A program made the translations under genes and the position numbers. A stretch of 18,677 nt of DNA from Thalassospiraceae bacterium. Its GTDB lineage: Bacteria; Pseudomonadota; Alphaproteobacteria; Rhodospirillales; Magnetovibrionaceae. Below, piece by piece: positions 1 to 6,854 of this stretch. The notes below the pieces were generated by a model. That model saw nothing but the letters and a program-made list of their open reading frames with translations, did no database searches and was not told the origin of the DNA. Each line of letters opens with the position of its first letter. Position 1 is the first letter of the stretch. Location: positions 1 to 18,677 of the forward strand of contig DAOWFB010000158.1 in assembly GCA_030638205.1 (NCBI GenBank), given 5' to 3'.

Positions 1-24
1 ATTCGCGTGAAGGCAGCAAAATAA
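1..24 (+). CDS. Possible 3' end of an upstream gene (last 7 codons)
   Basis: From the first base, one frame reads I-R-V-K-A-A-K and then TAA. The basic, alanine-rich tail is typical of a bacterial C-terminus, and a rho-independent terminator follows about 50 bases later, which fits the end of a plus-strand gene. Seven codons are too few for identification, so this may be chance. The rest of bases 25-77 shows no gene. Confidence 0.25.
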   Translation: MRVKAAK

Positions 25-77
25 TTTTTAAATTTTGCGGCGCGCCAGAAGGGCACTTTAAAATCTGCCTAGCCATT

Positions 78-120
78 AAAAACCCCCTCGGTCGGCCTGA
101 TGGCTGGCTGAGGGTTTTTT
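78..120. terminator. Bidirectional rho-independent terminator
   Basis: An imperfect GC-rich inverted repeat (arms about 78-97 and 101-120, short TGAT loop) is flanked by A5 on the left and T6 on the right. It therefore gives a stem followed by a U-tract on either strand. It lies 12 bases beyond the aminotransferase stop codon (leftward) and could also end any plus-strand gene entering from the left. Confidence 0.8.
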
Positions 121-132
121 GTTTGGCGGGTG

Positions 133-1467
133 TTACAATATTTCACTGATAGCCGCATCCACCGCTTGGCCAAGGCGATTTACAATTTCCGCTACTTGTT
201 CTTCGTTTACAATATAAGGCGGGGCCAACAGAACATGGTCGCCGCGCTTGCCATCGGCAGTGCCGCCCATGGGGTAACACATCATTTGTTTGGCCATGGC
301 ATGATTTTTAATACGGGCATGTAATTTTAGCGCCGGATCAAAAGGTTCTTTTGAGCTTTTATCAGCAACCAATTCAATTGCCTGAAATAAACCACGGCCA
401 CGAATATCGCCAACGTAGGGGTTATTATCAAATTGTTCGTGTAGCAGGCGGTTTAATGTTTCGCCCTGTTTTTTTACGTTTGCTAGTAAGTTATCGCGTT
501 CAATTACATCCAGCACCGCCAATGATGCCGCGCAAGCGGTTGCGTGACCCATATACGTATGACCGTGTTGGAAAAATCCACTACCGCTTACCAAGGTTTC
601 AAAAATTTTACCCGACACCAAAAGCGCACCAATTGCCTGATAGCCCGCACCCAATCCCTTTGCGGTGGCTAGCATGTCTGGTGAAATGCCTTCTTGTTCG
701 CAGGCAAACAATGTTCCAGTGCGGCCCATGCCACACATGACTTCGTCTAGTATCAGCAGCACGCCATATTTGTCGCAAATTTCGCGCACACGTTTGAAAT
801 ATTTAGGAGCCGCAGTTATTGCGCCTACGGTTGCGCCTACAACTGGCTCAACAACGAATGCTGCAACTTTTTCTGCGCCAACACGCAAAATTTCATCTTC
901 TAGTTCTTGTGCGGCGCGGGTGCCATATGCTTCTGGGCTTTCATTATTTTTTTGATGGCGATAGGCATAGCACGCCGAAATATGACTTACGTTATTTGCA
1001 AGCAGCGGCTGAAACGGTTCACGCCGTAGCATGTTACCGCCGGTTGCCAGCGCGCCTAAGGTATTGCCATGATAGCTTTGTTCACGCGCAATAATATGCG
1101 TTCGTTCAGGCTGGCCAGATTCTAGAAAATATTGCCGGGTTAGTTTTAACGCCGATTCCATTGCTTCGGATCCACCGGATACCAAATATGCCCGGTCAAG
1201 ACCATCGGGCGCCAATGATGACAGACGATCAGCAAGATCTTCCATAACGTGGGTGGTAAAAAACCCACTATGAACAAACGCCAGCTTATCGACCTGATTA
1301 TGGATCGCCTGTCTGACCGTTTCATCACTGTGCCCTAGACACGATACCGCTGCGCCGCCGCAGGCATCAATATAACGGTCTCCCTTTTCATCTATTATAT
1401 AGATGCCGTCGCCACCAACGGCGTAGGGCAGGGGGGTTCGGGGGCTGCGATGAAACACATGGTCCAT
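133..1467 (-). CDS. Class III PLP-dependent aminotransferase
   Basis: A 444-residue fold-type I, class III aminotransferase of normal length. It transfers an amino group from an amine or omega-amino acid to a keto acid such as pyruvate. Seen: the phosphate-binding SGGSEA motif (about 98-102), the SYHGNT motif (131-136), the Asp of ILDEV (D241) that contacts the pyridine nitrogen, and the Schiff-base lysine in ATAKGLG (K270). The start is the ATG at 1467, preceded by AGGAG at normal spacing. It is transcribed divergently from a TRAP transporter and ends at a terminator. Its substrate cannot be read from the sequence. Family alternatives are omega-amino acid:pyruvate, beta-alanine, taurine or polyamine transaminases. 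The gene pairing suggests the TRAP substrate or a product of it is transaminated here, which is inference. Confidence 0.9.
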   Translation of the reverse strand: MDHVFHRSPRTPLPYAVGGDGIYIIDEKGDRYIDACGGAAVSCLGHSDETVRQAIHNQVDKLAFVHSGFFTTHVMEDLADRLSSLAPDGLDRAYLVSGGSEAMESALKLTRQYFLESGQPERTHIIAREQSYHGNTLGALATGGNMLRREPFQPLLANNVSHISACYAYRHQKNNESPEAYGTRAAQELEDEILRVGAEKVAAFVVEPVVGATVGAITAAPKYFKRVREICDKYGVLLILDEVMCGMGRTGTLFACEQEGISPDMLATAKGLGAGYQAIGALLVSGKIFETLVSGSGFFQHGHTYMGHATACAASLAVLDVIERDNLLANVKKQGETLNRLLHEQFDNNPYVGDIRGRGLFQAIELVADKSSKEPFDPALKLHARIKNHAMAKQMMCYPMGGTADGKRGDHVLLAPPYIVNEEQVAEIVNRLGQAVDAAISEIL

Positions 1468-1481
1468 TTTAATTTCTCCTA

Positions 1482-1502
1482 GCTGTGGTGTATTGCCACA
1501 GC
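1482..1502. promoter_or_regulatory. Perfect 7+7 bp inverted repeat, candidate operator
   Basis: GCTGTGG at 1482-1488 and CCACAGC at 1496-1502 form a perfect inverted repeat with a 7-base spacer. It lies directly upstream of the aminotransferase ribosome binding site (AGGAG at 1476-1480), inside the 106-base divergent region shared with dctP. It could be an operator for a dimeric repressor controlling both genes, or a hairpin in the aminotransferase leader. No regulator gene is present in the window. Confidence 0.4.
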
Positions 1503-1546
1503 GTATGGTGCCGACCTACACTAAAGCACACCCACCACCATGGGCA

Positions 1547-1552
1547 TATAAG
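1547..1552 (+). promoter_or_regulatory. Possible -10 element for the TRAP operon
   Basis: TATAAG matches the sigma-70 -10 consensus at 5 of 6 positions and lies 22 bases upstream of the dctP ATG. No good -35 box is visible at the right distance, so a promoter here would need an activator or would be weak. The dctP ribosome binding site GGGAG follows at 1561-1565. Confidence 0.3.
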
Positions 1553-1573
1553 ACATTTTTGGGAGACAAATAA

Positions 1574-2617
1574 ATGTTTAAATTTTTGAAATTTGCCGCT
1601 TTGGGTATTTTGACCCTAGGGCTGATTAGCGGCATTTCAAAGACCCCAAAAGCAGAAGAACAAATAACCCTTAAATTACACCATTTTATGCCTCCGGTAT
1701 CGCATACGCATATGACCATGCTGATTCCATGGGCTGAAAAGGTAATGAAGGAATCAGGTGGGCGTTTAAAGATTGATATTTATCCGGCTATGCAGTTGGG
1801 CGGCAGGCCGCCACAACTGGCAGACCAAGCCCGCGATGGCGTGGTTGATATTATTTGGACGCTTCCTGGCTACACGCCCGGGCGTTTTACTAAAACCGAA
1901 GTATTTGAGTTGCCATTTATACACACCAACACAACGGCAACCAATCTTGCGCTCAATAAATATGTGCAAAAGCATGGTGATGAATTTAAGGATTACAAAT
2001 TAATCTCTATTTTTGTTCATGCCGGTCAGACTTTTCATTCCCACGACCCTATTCGCAAAGCAGATGACATTAGGGGCATGAAAATTCGCACCCCAACGCG
2101 CACCGGCGGGTGGTTAATAGAGGCCATGGGCGCAACACCCATTGGTGCGCCTGTGCCGAAAATACCTGAAATGTTATCTAAAAGAATTGTTGATGCGGTG
2201 ATGATACCTTTTCAGGTAACTCTTCCGCTCAAAACTCATGAGATGGTGGACTATCACACCATGCTAGGCGATCCCAAGGCAAAGTATATCAACACCTCGA
2301 CATTTATGCTTGCCATGAACCGGGCAAAATATGACAGCCTGCCAACTGAGCTACAAAAAGTTATCGATAATAACTCAGGCGAAAACATAGCTCGCTGGTT
2401 GGGTGAAATATGGGATGCGGCGGAAATTCCCGGAATGGAAAAGGCGGCACAATCGGGTGAATTAATCACCATGTCACCTGCTGAAAGCGCCAGGCTTCGC
2501 ACCATGACCGAGGTTCCGGTGACAAATCGCTGGATTGCAGAAATGAATAAAAAGGGATTTGATGGCCATGCGCTGGTTAACGAGGCACGTGTGCTTTTGG
2601 ATAAATATTCCCAATAA
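1574..2617 (+). CDS. dctP: TRAP transporter substrate-binding protein (DctP family)
   Basis: A 347-residue periplasmic solute receptor of the DctP family. It binds the substrate in the periplasm and delivers it to the DctQ-DctM membrane complex, which is driven by a sodium gradient. The N-terminus is a signal peptide (basic start, hydrophobic stretch to about residue 22, probable cleavage near KAEE at 26-29). The mature part has the family pattern around DIRGMKIRTPTRTGG and the following EAMGAT, with the Arg that normally binds a carboxylate. The start at 1574 has GGGAG upstream. It is first in a three-gene operon, with dctQ 18 bases downstream. The ligand is probably an organic acid; the precise substrate is unknown. 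The facing aminotransferase hints at a keto acid, or an amino compound or its precursor. Confidence 0.92.
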   Translation: MFKFLKFAALGILTLGLISGISKTPKAEEQITLKLHHFMPPVSHTHMTMLIPWAEKVMKESGGRLKIDIYPAMQLGGRPPQLADQARDGVVDIIWTLPGYTPGRFTKTEVFELPFIHTNTTATNLALNKYVQKHGDEFKDYKLISIFVHAGQTFHSHDPIRKADDIRGMKIRTPTRTGGWLIEAMGATPIGAPVPKIPEMLSKRIVDAVMIPFQVTLPLKTHEMVDYHTMLGDPKAKYINTSTFMLAMNRAKYDSLPTELQKVIDNNSGENIARWLGEIWDAAEIPGMEKAAQSGELITMSPAESARLRTMTEVPVTNRWIAEMNKKGFDGHALVNEARVLLDKYSQ

Positions 2618-2620
2618 ATG

Positions 2621-2644
2621 TGACACATTGACACAATGACAGAT
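2621..2644 (+). repeat. Three 8-base tandem units across the dctQ start
   Basis: TGACACAT (2621-2628), TGACACAA (2629-2636) and TGACAGAT (2637-2644) lie head to tail between the dctP stop and the dctQ start. The dctQ ATG (2636-2638) spans the junction of units two and three. No Shine-Dalgarno sequence is visible in this stretch. Confidence 0.5.
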
Positions 2645-3181
2645 ATGCAAAACCAGCCAGAAAACCATATCGATCAAATCGGCCAAATCGGCCAAATAGG
2701 TAAGGCTCTTTATTTCTTTTCCAAAATGGCTGCCATTTTGGGAGGGCTTATAATGAGCGGGCTTATAATTATGGTGGTGATTAGCGTTATTGGGCGCTGG
2801 CTTTTTTCTATGCCCGTTTATGGTGATTTTGAAATGGTATCTGTGGGTACCGCGATAACGGTTTTTTTGTTTTTACCCTATTGCCAGATTACCCGGGGCA
2901 ACGTGATTGTTGATGTATTCCTTAGTTGGGCACCTAAAAAACTACAAACATCATTGGATGTTGTCGGGTCGTTGTTGCTTAGCATTATTTCAGGCCTGCT
3001 AGCGTGGCGGATGACGCTGGGTGGATTCAATACATTAAATTATAACGAAACAACATACATTCTAGCCCTGCCGCTATGGTGGGCTTATCCATTTATCGTT
3101 TTTTCTTTAGCTCTTTTATTCCTGACCAGCTTTTATACGGCCATACACGATATGACGAGGATTTTCCGTGACCAGCTTTGA
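2636..3181 (+). CDS. dctQ: TRAP transporter small permease subunit (DctQ family)
   Basis: A 181-residue membrane protein with four hydrophobic segments (about 30-55, 65-85, 100-125 and 140-165), the usual size and topology of the small TRAP permease subunit. It forms the membrane complex with DctM. The segment GRWLFSMPVYGDFEMV is typical of the family (a conserved Arg after the first helix, then a Gly/Asp/Glu pattern). The N-terminus carries an unusual IDQ-IGQ-IGQ-IGK run encoded by 9-base tandem repeats. The chosen ATG (2636) has no good ribosome binding site. Another ATG is at 2645, so translation probably depends on ribosomes arriving from dctP. The 3' end overlaps dctM by 14 bases. Confidence 0.88.
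   Translation: MTDMQNQPENHIDQIGQIGQIGKALYFFSKMAAILGGLIMSGLIIMVVISVIGRWLFSMPVYGDFEMVSVGTAITVFLFLPYCQITRGNVIVDVFLSWAPKKLQTSLDVVGSLLLSIISGLLAWRMTLGGFNTLNYNETTYILALPLWWAYPFIVFSLALLFLTSFYTAIHDMTRIFRDQL
2669..2704 (+). repeat. In-frame 9-base tandem repeat in dctQ
   Basis: Four consecutive 9-base units (2669-2677, 2678-2686, 2687-2695, 2696-2704) encode IDQ, IGQ, IGQ and IGK. Units two and three are identical (ATCGGCCAA); units one and four are diverged. Because the period is three codons, gain or loss of a unit changes only the length of the cytoplasmic N-terminus. Confidence 0.75.
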
Positions 3182-4487
3182 AATAGCTATTTCCGGCATA
3201 ACCTTGCTGGTCGGTCTTTTGGCATTACGCATTCCGGTTGCAGTCGCGATGATTGTGGTTGGTGTTGGTGGTTATGTTTCCATATCCGGATGGGATGCAT
3301 TGATGAATTATTCAATGACATCGGCCTATTGGCGGTTTGCCAATTATGACCTTTCGGTTATCCCAATGTTTTTATTAATGGGCCAGTTTGCAACCAAGGC
3401 AGGGCTTTCTTCGGCACTGTTTAAATCTGCCAATGCTTATCTTGGCCATCGCCGTGGCGGCGTTGCCATGGCCGCGGTTGGTGGCTGTGCCGGGTTTGGT
3501 GCTATTTGCGGCTCATCGCTTGCCACCGCTGCGACCATGGCTCAAGTCGCCCTGCCAGAATTAAAGAGATTTAATTATTCCGGTGCGCTGGCAACCGGTG
3601 CGCTTGCCGCCGGCGGCACACTAGGAATTTTAATTCCGCCATCGGTGGTGCTGGTAATTTTTGCAATTGCGGTTGAAGCAAACATCGTGACCATGTTTCA
3701 GGCGGCATTCATTCCCGGTGTTATGGCGGCATTGGGCTATCTTTTGACCATTGCCATATACGTGCGCATAAAACCTGAAGCAGGCCCAGTTGGCCCCAAG
3801 GCAAGCAAAGATGAACGTAGGCGCGCTTTATTTGAAACGTGGCCGGTCATAGTTATTTTTCTAGTCGTTATTGGCGGCATTTATTTAGGGGTTTTTACCC
3901 CCACCGAAGGTGCGGCATTTGGTGCGCTGGGCACAGCCATAGTTGCGGTGTGGCGAGGCGGGCTAAGATGGAACGGTTTTATTGAAAGCATATTGGCAAC
4001 CGCAACATCAACCGCCATGATTTTTCTTATAATATTAGGGGCTGATTTTTTTAATGCGTTTTTGGGTCTGTCGCGCATGCCGATGGAGTTGGCCGGGGTT
4101 ATCGGTTCCAGCGGTTTGGACCCAATGTCGGTACTTTTAATAATGTTGGTTACATATTTATTATTGGGCTGCGTAATGGATAGCCTGGCGATGATAATGC
4201 TGACCGTTCCAATATTTTGGCCGATCATAGCCGGCCTTGATTTTGGCATGGGTGAAGACGACCTTAAAATGTGGTTTGGGGTAATAGTATTGATTGTGGT
4301 TGAGGTTGGCCTAATTACCCCGCCAGTGGGCTTGAACGTATTTGTTATCAATTCCATGGCCAAGGCGGTCAAATTAAAAGAAACATTTATTGGGGTATTG
4401 CCGTTTGTGGTCTCGGATATAATTCGGGTTCTGCTGCTGGTATTATTTCCGGCGCTGACCCTGTGGCTGCCAAATTTGCTTAAATAA
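3168..4487 (+). CDS. dctM: TRAP transporter large permease subunit (DctM family)
   Basis: A 439-residue polytopic membrane protein with about twelve hydrophobic segments, the normal length for DctM. It forms the sodium-coupled translocation channel of the TRAP system. Family hallmarks are visible: the early GCAGFGAICGSSLATAATM stretch (Ser/Ala/Thr-rich re-entrant region), the GGTLGILIPPS motif, GVFTPTEGAAFGAL in the middle, and LITPPVGLNVFV near the C-terminus. The start is a GTG at 3168, preceded by GAGG at 3157-3160. It overlaps the end of dctQ by 14 bases, so the two subunits are translationally coupled. It is the last gene of the operon. No strong terminator is evident in the 128 bases that follow, only a weak GGG/CCC hairpin near 4564-4577. 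Confidence 0.93.
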   Translation: MTSFEIAISGITLLVGLLALRIPVAVAMIVVGVGGYVSISGWDALMNYSMTSAYWRFANYDLSVIPMFLLMGQFATKAGLSSALFKSANAYLGHRRGGVAMAAVGGCAGFGAICGSSLATAATMAQVALPELKRFNYSGALATGALAAGGTLGILIPPSVVLVIFAIAVEANIVTMFQAAFIPGVMAALGYLLTIAIYVRIKPEAGPVGPKASKDERRRALFETWPVIVIFLVVIGGIYLGVFTPTEGAAFGALGTAIVAVWRGGLRWNGFIESILATATSTAMIFLIILGADFFNAFLGLSRMPMELAGVIGSSGLDPMSVLLIMLVTYLLLGCVMDSLAMIMLTVPIFWPIIAGLDFGMGEDDLKMWFGVIVLIVVEVGLITPPVGLNVFVINSMAKAVKLKETFIGVLPFVVSDIIRVLLLVLFPALTLWLPNLLK

Positions 4488-4615
4488 CAAAAATGTCCGG
4501 TAGGGGGGTGGCAATGGTGCTTTTCCTGCCTTATATTAGAAAAAACTAAACATGCTTTTTAGCGGGTTAGAAAGCCCTCATTTATGCTAATTAATTGAAT
4601 ATCAAAGGAAATATT

Positions 4616-4996
4616 ATGGCTACCATTGAAATGACACAGGAAAACTTGGATAGCACCATCGAATCCAACGACATTGTTTTAATCGATTTTTGGGCAGAAT
4701 GGTGCGGCCCGTGCAAATCATTTGGTCCGGTTTTTACCGCCGCTTCGGAAAAACACACCGACGTTGCTTTTGCCAAGGTCGATACCGAAGCCCAACAAAT
4801 GCTAGCGGGTCAGTTCGGTATTCGCTCGATCCCCACCATTGCCGCGTTCCGTGAAAAAGTTATGGTATTTATGCAACCGGGCGCGTTGCCGGAATCAGCT
4901 TTGGAAGAGCTAATCGGCCAGATTAAAGGTCTGGATATGGATGATGTTCGGGCCAAGGTTTCTGAGGCCGAAAAACAAGCCGCTAACGATAAATAG
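4616..4996 (+). CDS. Thioredoxin
   Basis: A 126-residue thioredoxin-fold protein with the classic redox motif WCGPC (Cys30 and Cys33) after the FWAEW strand, and the cis-proline of SIPT (Pro73). It is a cytosolic disulfide reductase with no signal peptide. The chosen start is the ATG at 4616, with AAAGGA at 4604-4609 as ribosome binding site; an upstream in-frame TTG (4595) would overlap that site and is rejected. It carries a C-terminal acidic/basic tail of about 15 residues beyond the last thioredoxin helix, somewhat longer than the minimal 105-110 residue form. It stands alone as a transcription unit and is convergent with the dihaem cytochrome gene. The main thioredoxin may be encoded elsewhere, so no gene symbol is given. 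Confidence 0.92.
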   Translation: MATIEMTQENLDSTIESNDIVLIDFWAEWCGPCKSFGPVFTAASEKHTDVAFAKVDTEAQQMLAGQFGIRSIPTIAAFREKVMVFMQPGALPESALEELIGQIKGLDMDDVRAKVSEAEKQAANDK

Positions 4997-5037
4997 TTCT
5001 TAAAATAAAAACAGCGCGAAAAATTTAAAAAATAAAA

Positions 5038-5072
5038 GACGGCGCCGCTCCATTTTCAGGGGCGGCGCCGTC
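5038..5072 (-). terminator. Strong leftward rho-independent terminator
   Basis: A 14-bp stem (arms 5038-5051 and 5059-5072, one G-U pair, 7-base loop) with a GGCGCCGC core. On the minus strand it is followed at once by a T-rich run; on the plus strand no T-tract follows. It therefore ends leftward transcripts from the dihaem cytochrome gene, whose stop lies 143 bases to the right. The bases between (5073-5215) contain no gene that I can support. Confidence 0.75.
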
Positions 5073-5215
5073 AAACCATCAATCTCGAACCTGCGGGAAA
5101 AAAGGGGGGGAGAGGCCCGAAGTTGACGGATTCTTTATATTGGAAGCATCAATTAATTAAAATGAGCAATGCTTTCAAGCAATAAATATGTTCTTGGTCT
5201 TAGTTTTAGCCTTAG

Positions 5216-5761
5216 TTAATGGCAAGCCTCGCAATTGGCCCACGATTTGGCTTGCTTTAACTTTCTAGGCGATACCTCGCCCCGGTGCTCGCTCACAAAC
5301 CAGCGGGCTTCGCTAATTCTAAGCGGGCCGGTGCCTCTGGGTGCGTTTGCGACCAGATAATCTTCAACATGCTTGCGGGTTGCTTCATCAAGGCTGGCAT
5401 CTTCGCCAAAGTGGTTGGAAAGATCGCCCATGATTAGTTTCCACGAACCTTGGGGCAGGGCATCGGCACCATATGCCATGTGGCATTCGGCACATTCCGT
5501 TGCCGTTACTTTATCATTGATTATGAATTGACCGCGACCGCCGGAACCAAAGCTGCTTAATCCGCCACCACGTCCACCACCTGAGCCGCCACCAAAAAAG
5601 CCGCCTTTATTGCCACCACTGCCACCACCAGATGCATTGGCACCGCCAAGGGGGGTAAGGGTCGGCACCACATATGCTGCCGCCACGGCTATTCCAAGCA
5701 AAGCCAAGGCCCTGCTGCGTTTAATCTTGCGGGAGGATTTTTTAGTTTCTTTGCTGCCCAT
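5216..5761 (-). CDS. Gly-rich dihaem cytochrome c
   Basis: A 181-residue exported protein. It has a very basic N-terminus, a hydrophobic signal or anchor segment (about 18-40), a Gly/Ser-rich linker (about 44-77) and then a small cytochrome domain. Two haem-binding motifs are seen: CAECH (90-94) and CEACH (177-181). The stretch between them (ALPQGSWKLIMGDLSNHFGEDASLDE, split as ALPQGSW and HFGEDASLD) resembles the dihaem cytochrome c (DHC) family, which carries electrons in the periplasm. The protein ends exactly on the haem-ligating His of the second motif, whereas I recall relatives with a further short tail. The start ATG (5761) has GGAG about 10 bases upstream. It is divergent from the HPr-kinase-like gene, with a 142-base gap. 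The redox partner is unknown. Confidence 0.8.
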   Translation of the reverse strand: MGSKETKKSSRKIKRSRALALLGIAVAAAYVVPTLTPLGGANASGGGSGGNKGGFFGGGSGGGRGGGLSSFGSGGRGQFIINDKVTATECAECHMAYGADALPQGSWKLIMGDLSNHFGEDASLDEATRKHVEDYLVANAPRGTGPLRISEARWFVSEHRGEVSPRKLKQAKSWANCEACH

Positions 5762-5896
5762 CTGTCATTCTCCGTCTTTTTTGGCGTTTTGCATGCACCG
5801 GGTATTTTGCGGCGGTTGATTTATTATAAACCTTTTAAATTACATTTTATGAGCAAAAGAATGCCCTATCCAGCCTTAAACCCTACTGAAGGAGGT

Positions 5897-5917
5897 ATTC
5901 AGGTTGCATTCAGGTTG
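5897..5917 (+). repeat. Tandem 11-base duplication at the kinase start
   Basis: ATTCAGGTTG occurs at 5897-5906 and again at 5908-5917, an 11-base period. The repeat begins just after a strong GGAGG (5891-5895) and contains the TTG proposed as start codon. Because 11 is not a multiple of three, the duplication shifts frame relative to the ribosome binding site. Confidence 0.7.
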
Positions 5918-6854
5918 TGTGGCTGTTTATCTGGCTTTATTGCCCTTTATTTATATTTCTGCGCACTTTACAGGTGTGGCCAAGGAAAATGCGTTGATGC
6001 AGCTGCAATTTGATTGTTTAGAGAATCCCATAGCCTTTGATGGCTGTGACGAGCTTGTTGGTGTTTTAAAAGGCGTTCTTTGTGGCTGGGGTAAGGGAAA
6101 AATCATCTCCGCTGAAGATGAAAAATCAGCACCCCTAATAACATTAAGGCGTGGCCCTGCTGGCTATGAGCGAACCTCACCGTGGCTAGAAGGCGGGCGC
6201 ATGGTTCTGGCAGACCCGGTTGATGCGGTTTGTGATCTTCTTTTGGATATGGAACGGGCCTTCATAGCAGCTAGCGATAAATTGCTTGCCCTGCATGCGG
6301 CGGCGGTTGAATTTGATGGCGCACTTACCGTTTTTCCCAGCACTCATGCCACAGGCAAAAGCACCATGGCGGTATTGCTGGCGGCGGCGGGGATGCGGGT
6401 GTTTGCAGATGATGTAATTCCAGTAGATCCATCGCCTAAAACCACACCGTCCATGGGCGTTTCGCCGGGGCTATTACCGCGCCTGCGCTTGCCGTTGCCG
6501 GATGATATTTCCCCTGAAAGAATGGATTTTATTAATTCTCACCAAGGCCCTAAAAGCGAAAGTTTTTTATATGTTGATATGGACAAAAAATTGCTTGCCC
6601 CGTTAGGCACCCGCGCACCTATTAACAGAATTATTTTATTGGAACGCGAACAAGGGGCAGCACCTGAAATAATCTCAGCTTCCAATAGCGAAATATTAAA
6701 ACATACAATTATGCAAAGCATTGGCCATGAAGTTGGTGCATTAGAAATGTTAGACAATTTTAATGCGATGGTTGCGGGCACTGAATGCCTGCGCTTAAAA
6801 TATGGCTCAAGCGAAGATGGTGCAAAATTGCTTTTGGAAAGATTTAGTCAATGA
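5904..6854 (+). CDS. HPr kinase-like protein (HprK-related) with degenerate P-loop
   Basis: A protein of 316 residues from the TTG start, recognisable as a relative of the HPr kinase/phosphorylase C-terminal domain. Seen: LLALHAAAVEFDG (128-140), a P-loop-like THATGKST (147-154), and VFADDVIPV (166-174) matching the HprK ADD acidic motif. The Gly residues usual before GKS in HprK (GDSGxGKS) are replaced by S/T/H/A, so nucleotide binding could be altered. Start: GGAGG (5891-5895) is 8 bases before TTG 5904, which gives a hydrophobic N-terminus; ATG 5997 (Met32) is the conservative alternative. It overlaps the PqqD-like gene by ATGA. HprK-related kinases paired with PqqD-like proteins are known as uncharacterised 'HPr-rel' cassettes, and related kinases occur in lasso peptide clusters. 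The target here is unknown. Confidence 0.72.
   Translation: MHSGCVAVYLALLPFIYISAHFTGVAKENALMQLQFDCLENPIAFDGCDELVGVLKGVLCGWGKGKIISAEDEKSAPLITLRRGPAGYERTSPWLEGGRMVLADPVDAVCDLLLDMERAFIAASDKLLALHAAAVEFDGALTVFPSTHATGKSTMAVLLAAAGMRVFADDVIPVDPSPKTTPSMGVSPGLLPRLRLPLPDDISPERMDFINSHQGPKSESFLYVDMDKKLLAPLGTRAPINRIILLEREQGAAPEIISASNSEILKHTIMQSIGHEVGALEMLDNFNAMVAGTECLRLKYGSSEDGAKLLLERFSQ

Noticed and set aside
351..740. 129-residue plus-strand open frame inside the aminotransferase gene
   Set aside because: Antisense shadow of a gene with intact catalytic motifs; no plausible domain.
2254..2634. 126-residue minus-strand open frame inside dctP
   Set aside because: Antisense shadow of dctP; no family features.
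3881..4372. 163-residue open frame on the minus strand inside dctM
   Set aside because: It lies wholly within the well-supported dctM gene, has no recognisable domain or ribosome binding site, and its Ile/Thr/Pro-rich composition is what the reverse of hydrophobic codons gives.
4595..4615. Upstream TTG start for thioredoxin
   Set aside because: It would overlap the AAAGGA ribosome binding site of the ATG at 4616, and the added residues are not part of the thioredoxin fold.
5150..5216. Possible frameshift extending the dihaem cytochrome past its stop
   Set aside because: The alternative frame after the stop gives a short Lys/Thr-rich tail unlike any family C-terminus I recognise, so a frameshift is not supported.
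5789..6013. Cys-containing 74-residue frame overlapping the kinase start, considered as a RiPP precursor
   Set aside because: It shares bases with the kinase N-terminus in another frame, has no ribosome binding site of its own, and the GGAGG lies inside it and fits the kinase TTG. A precursor role would need conservation evidence.
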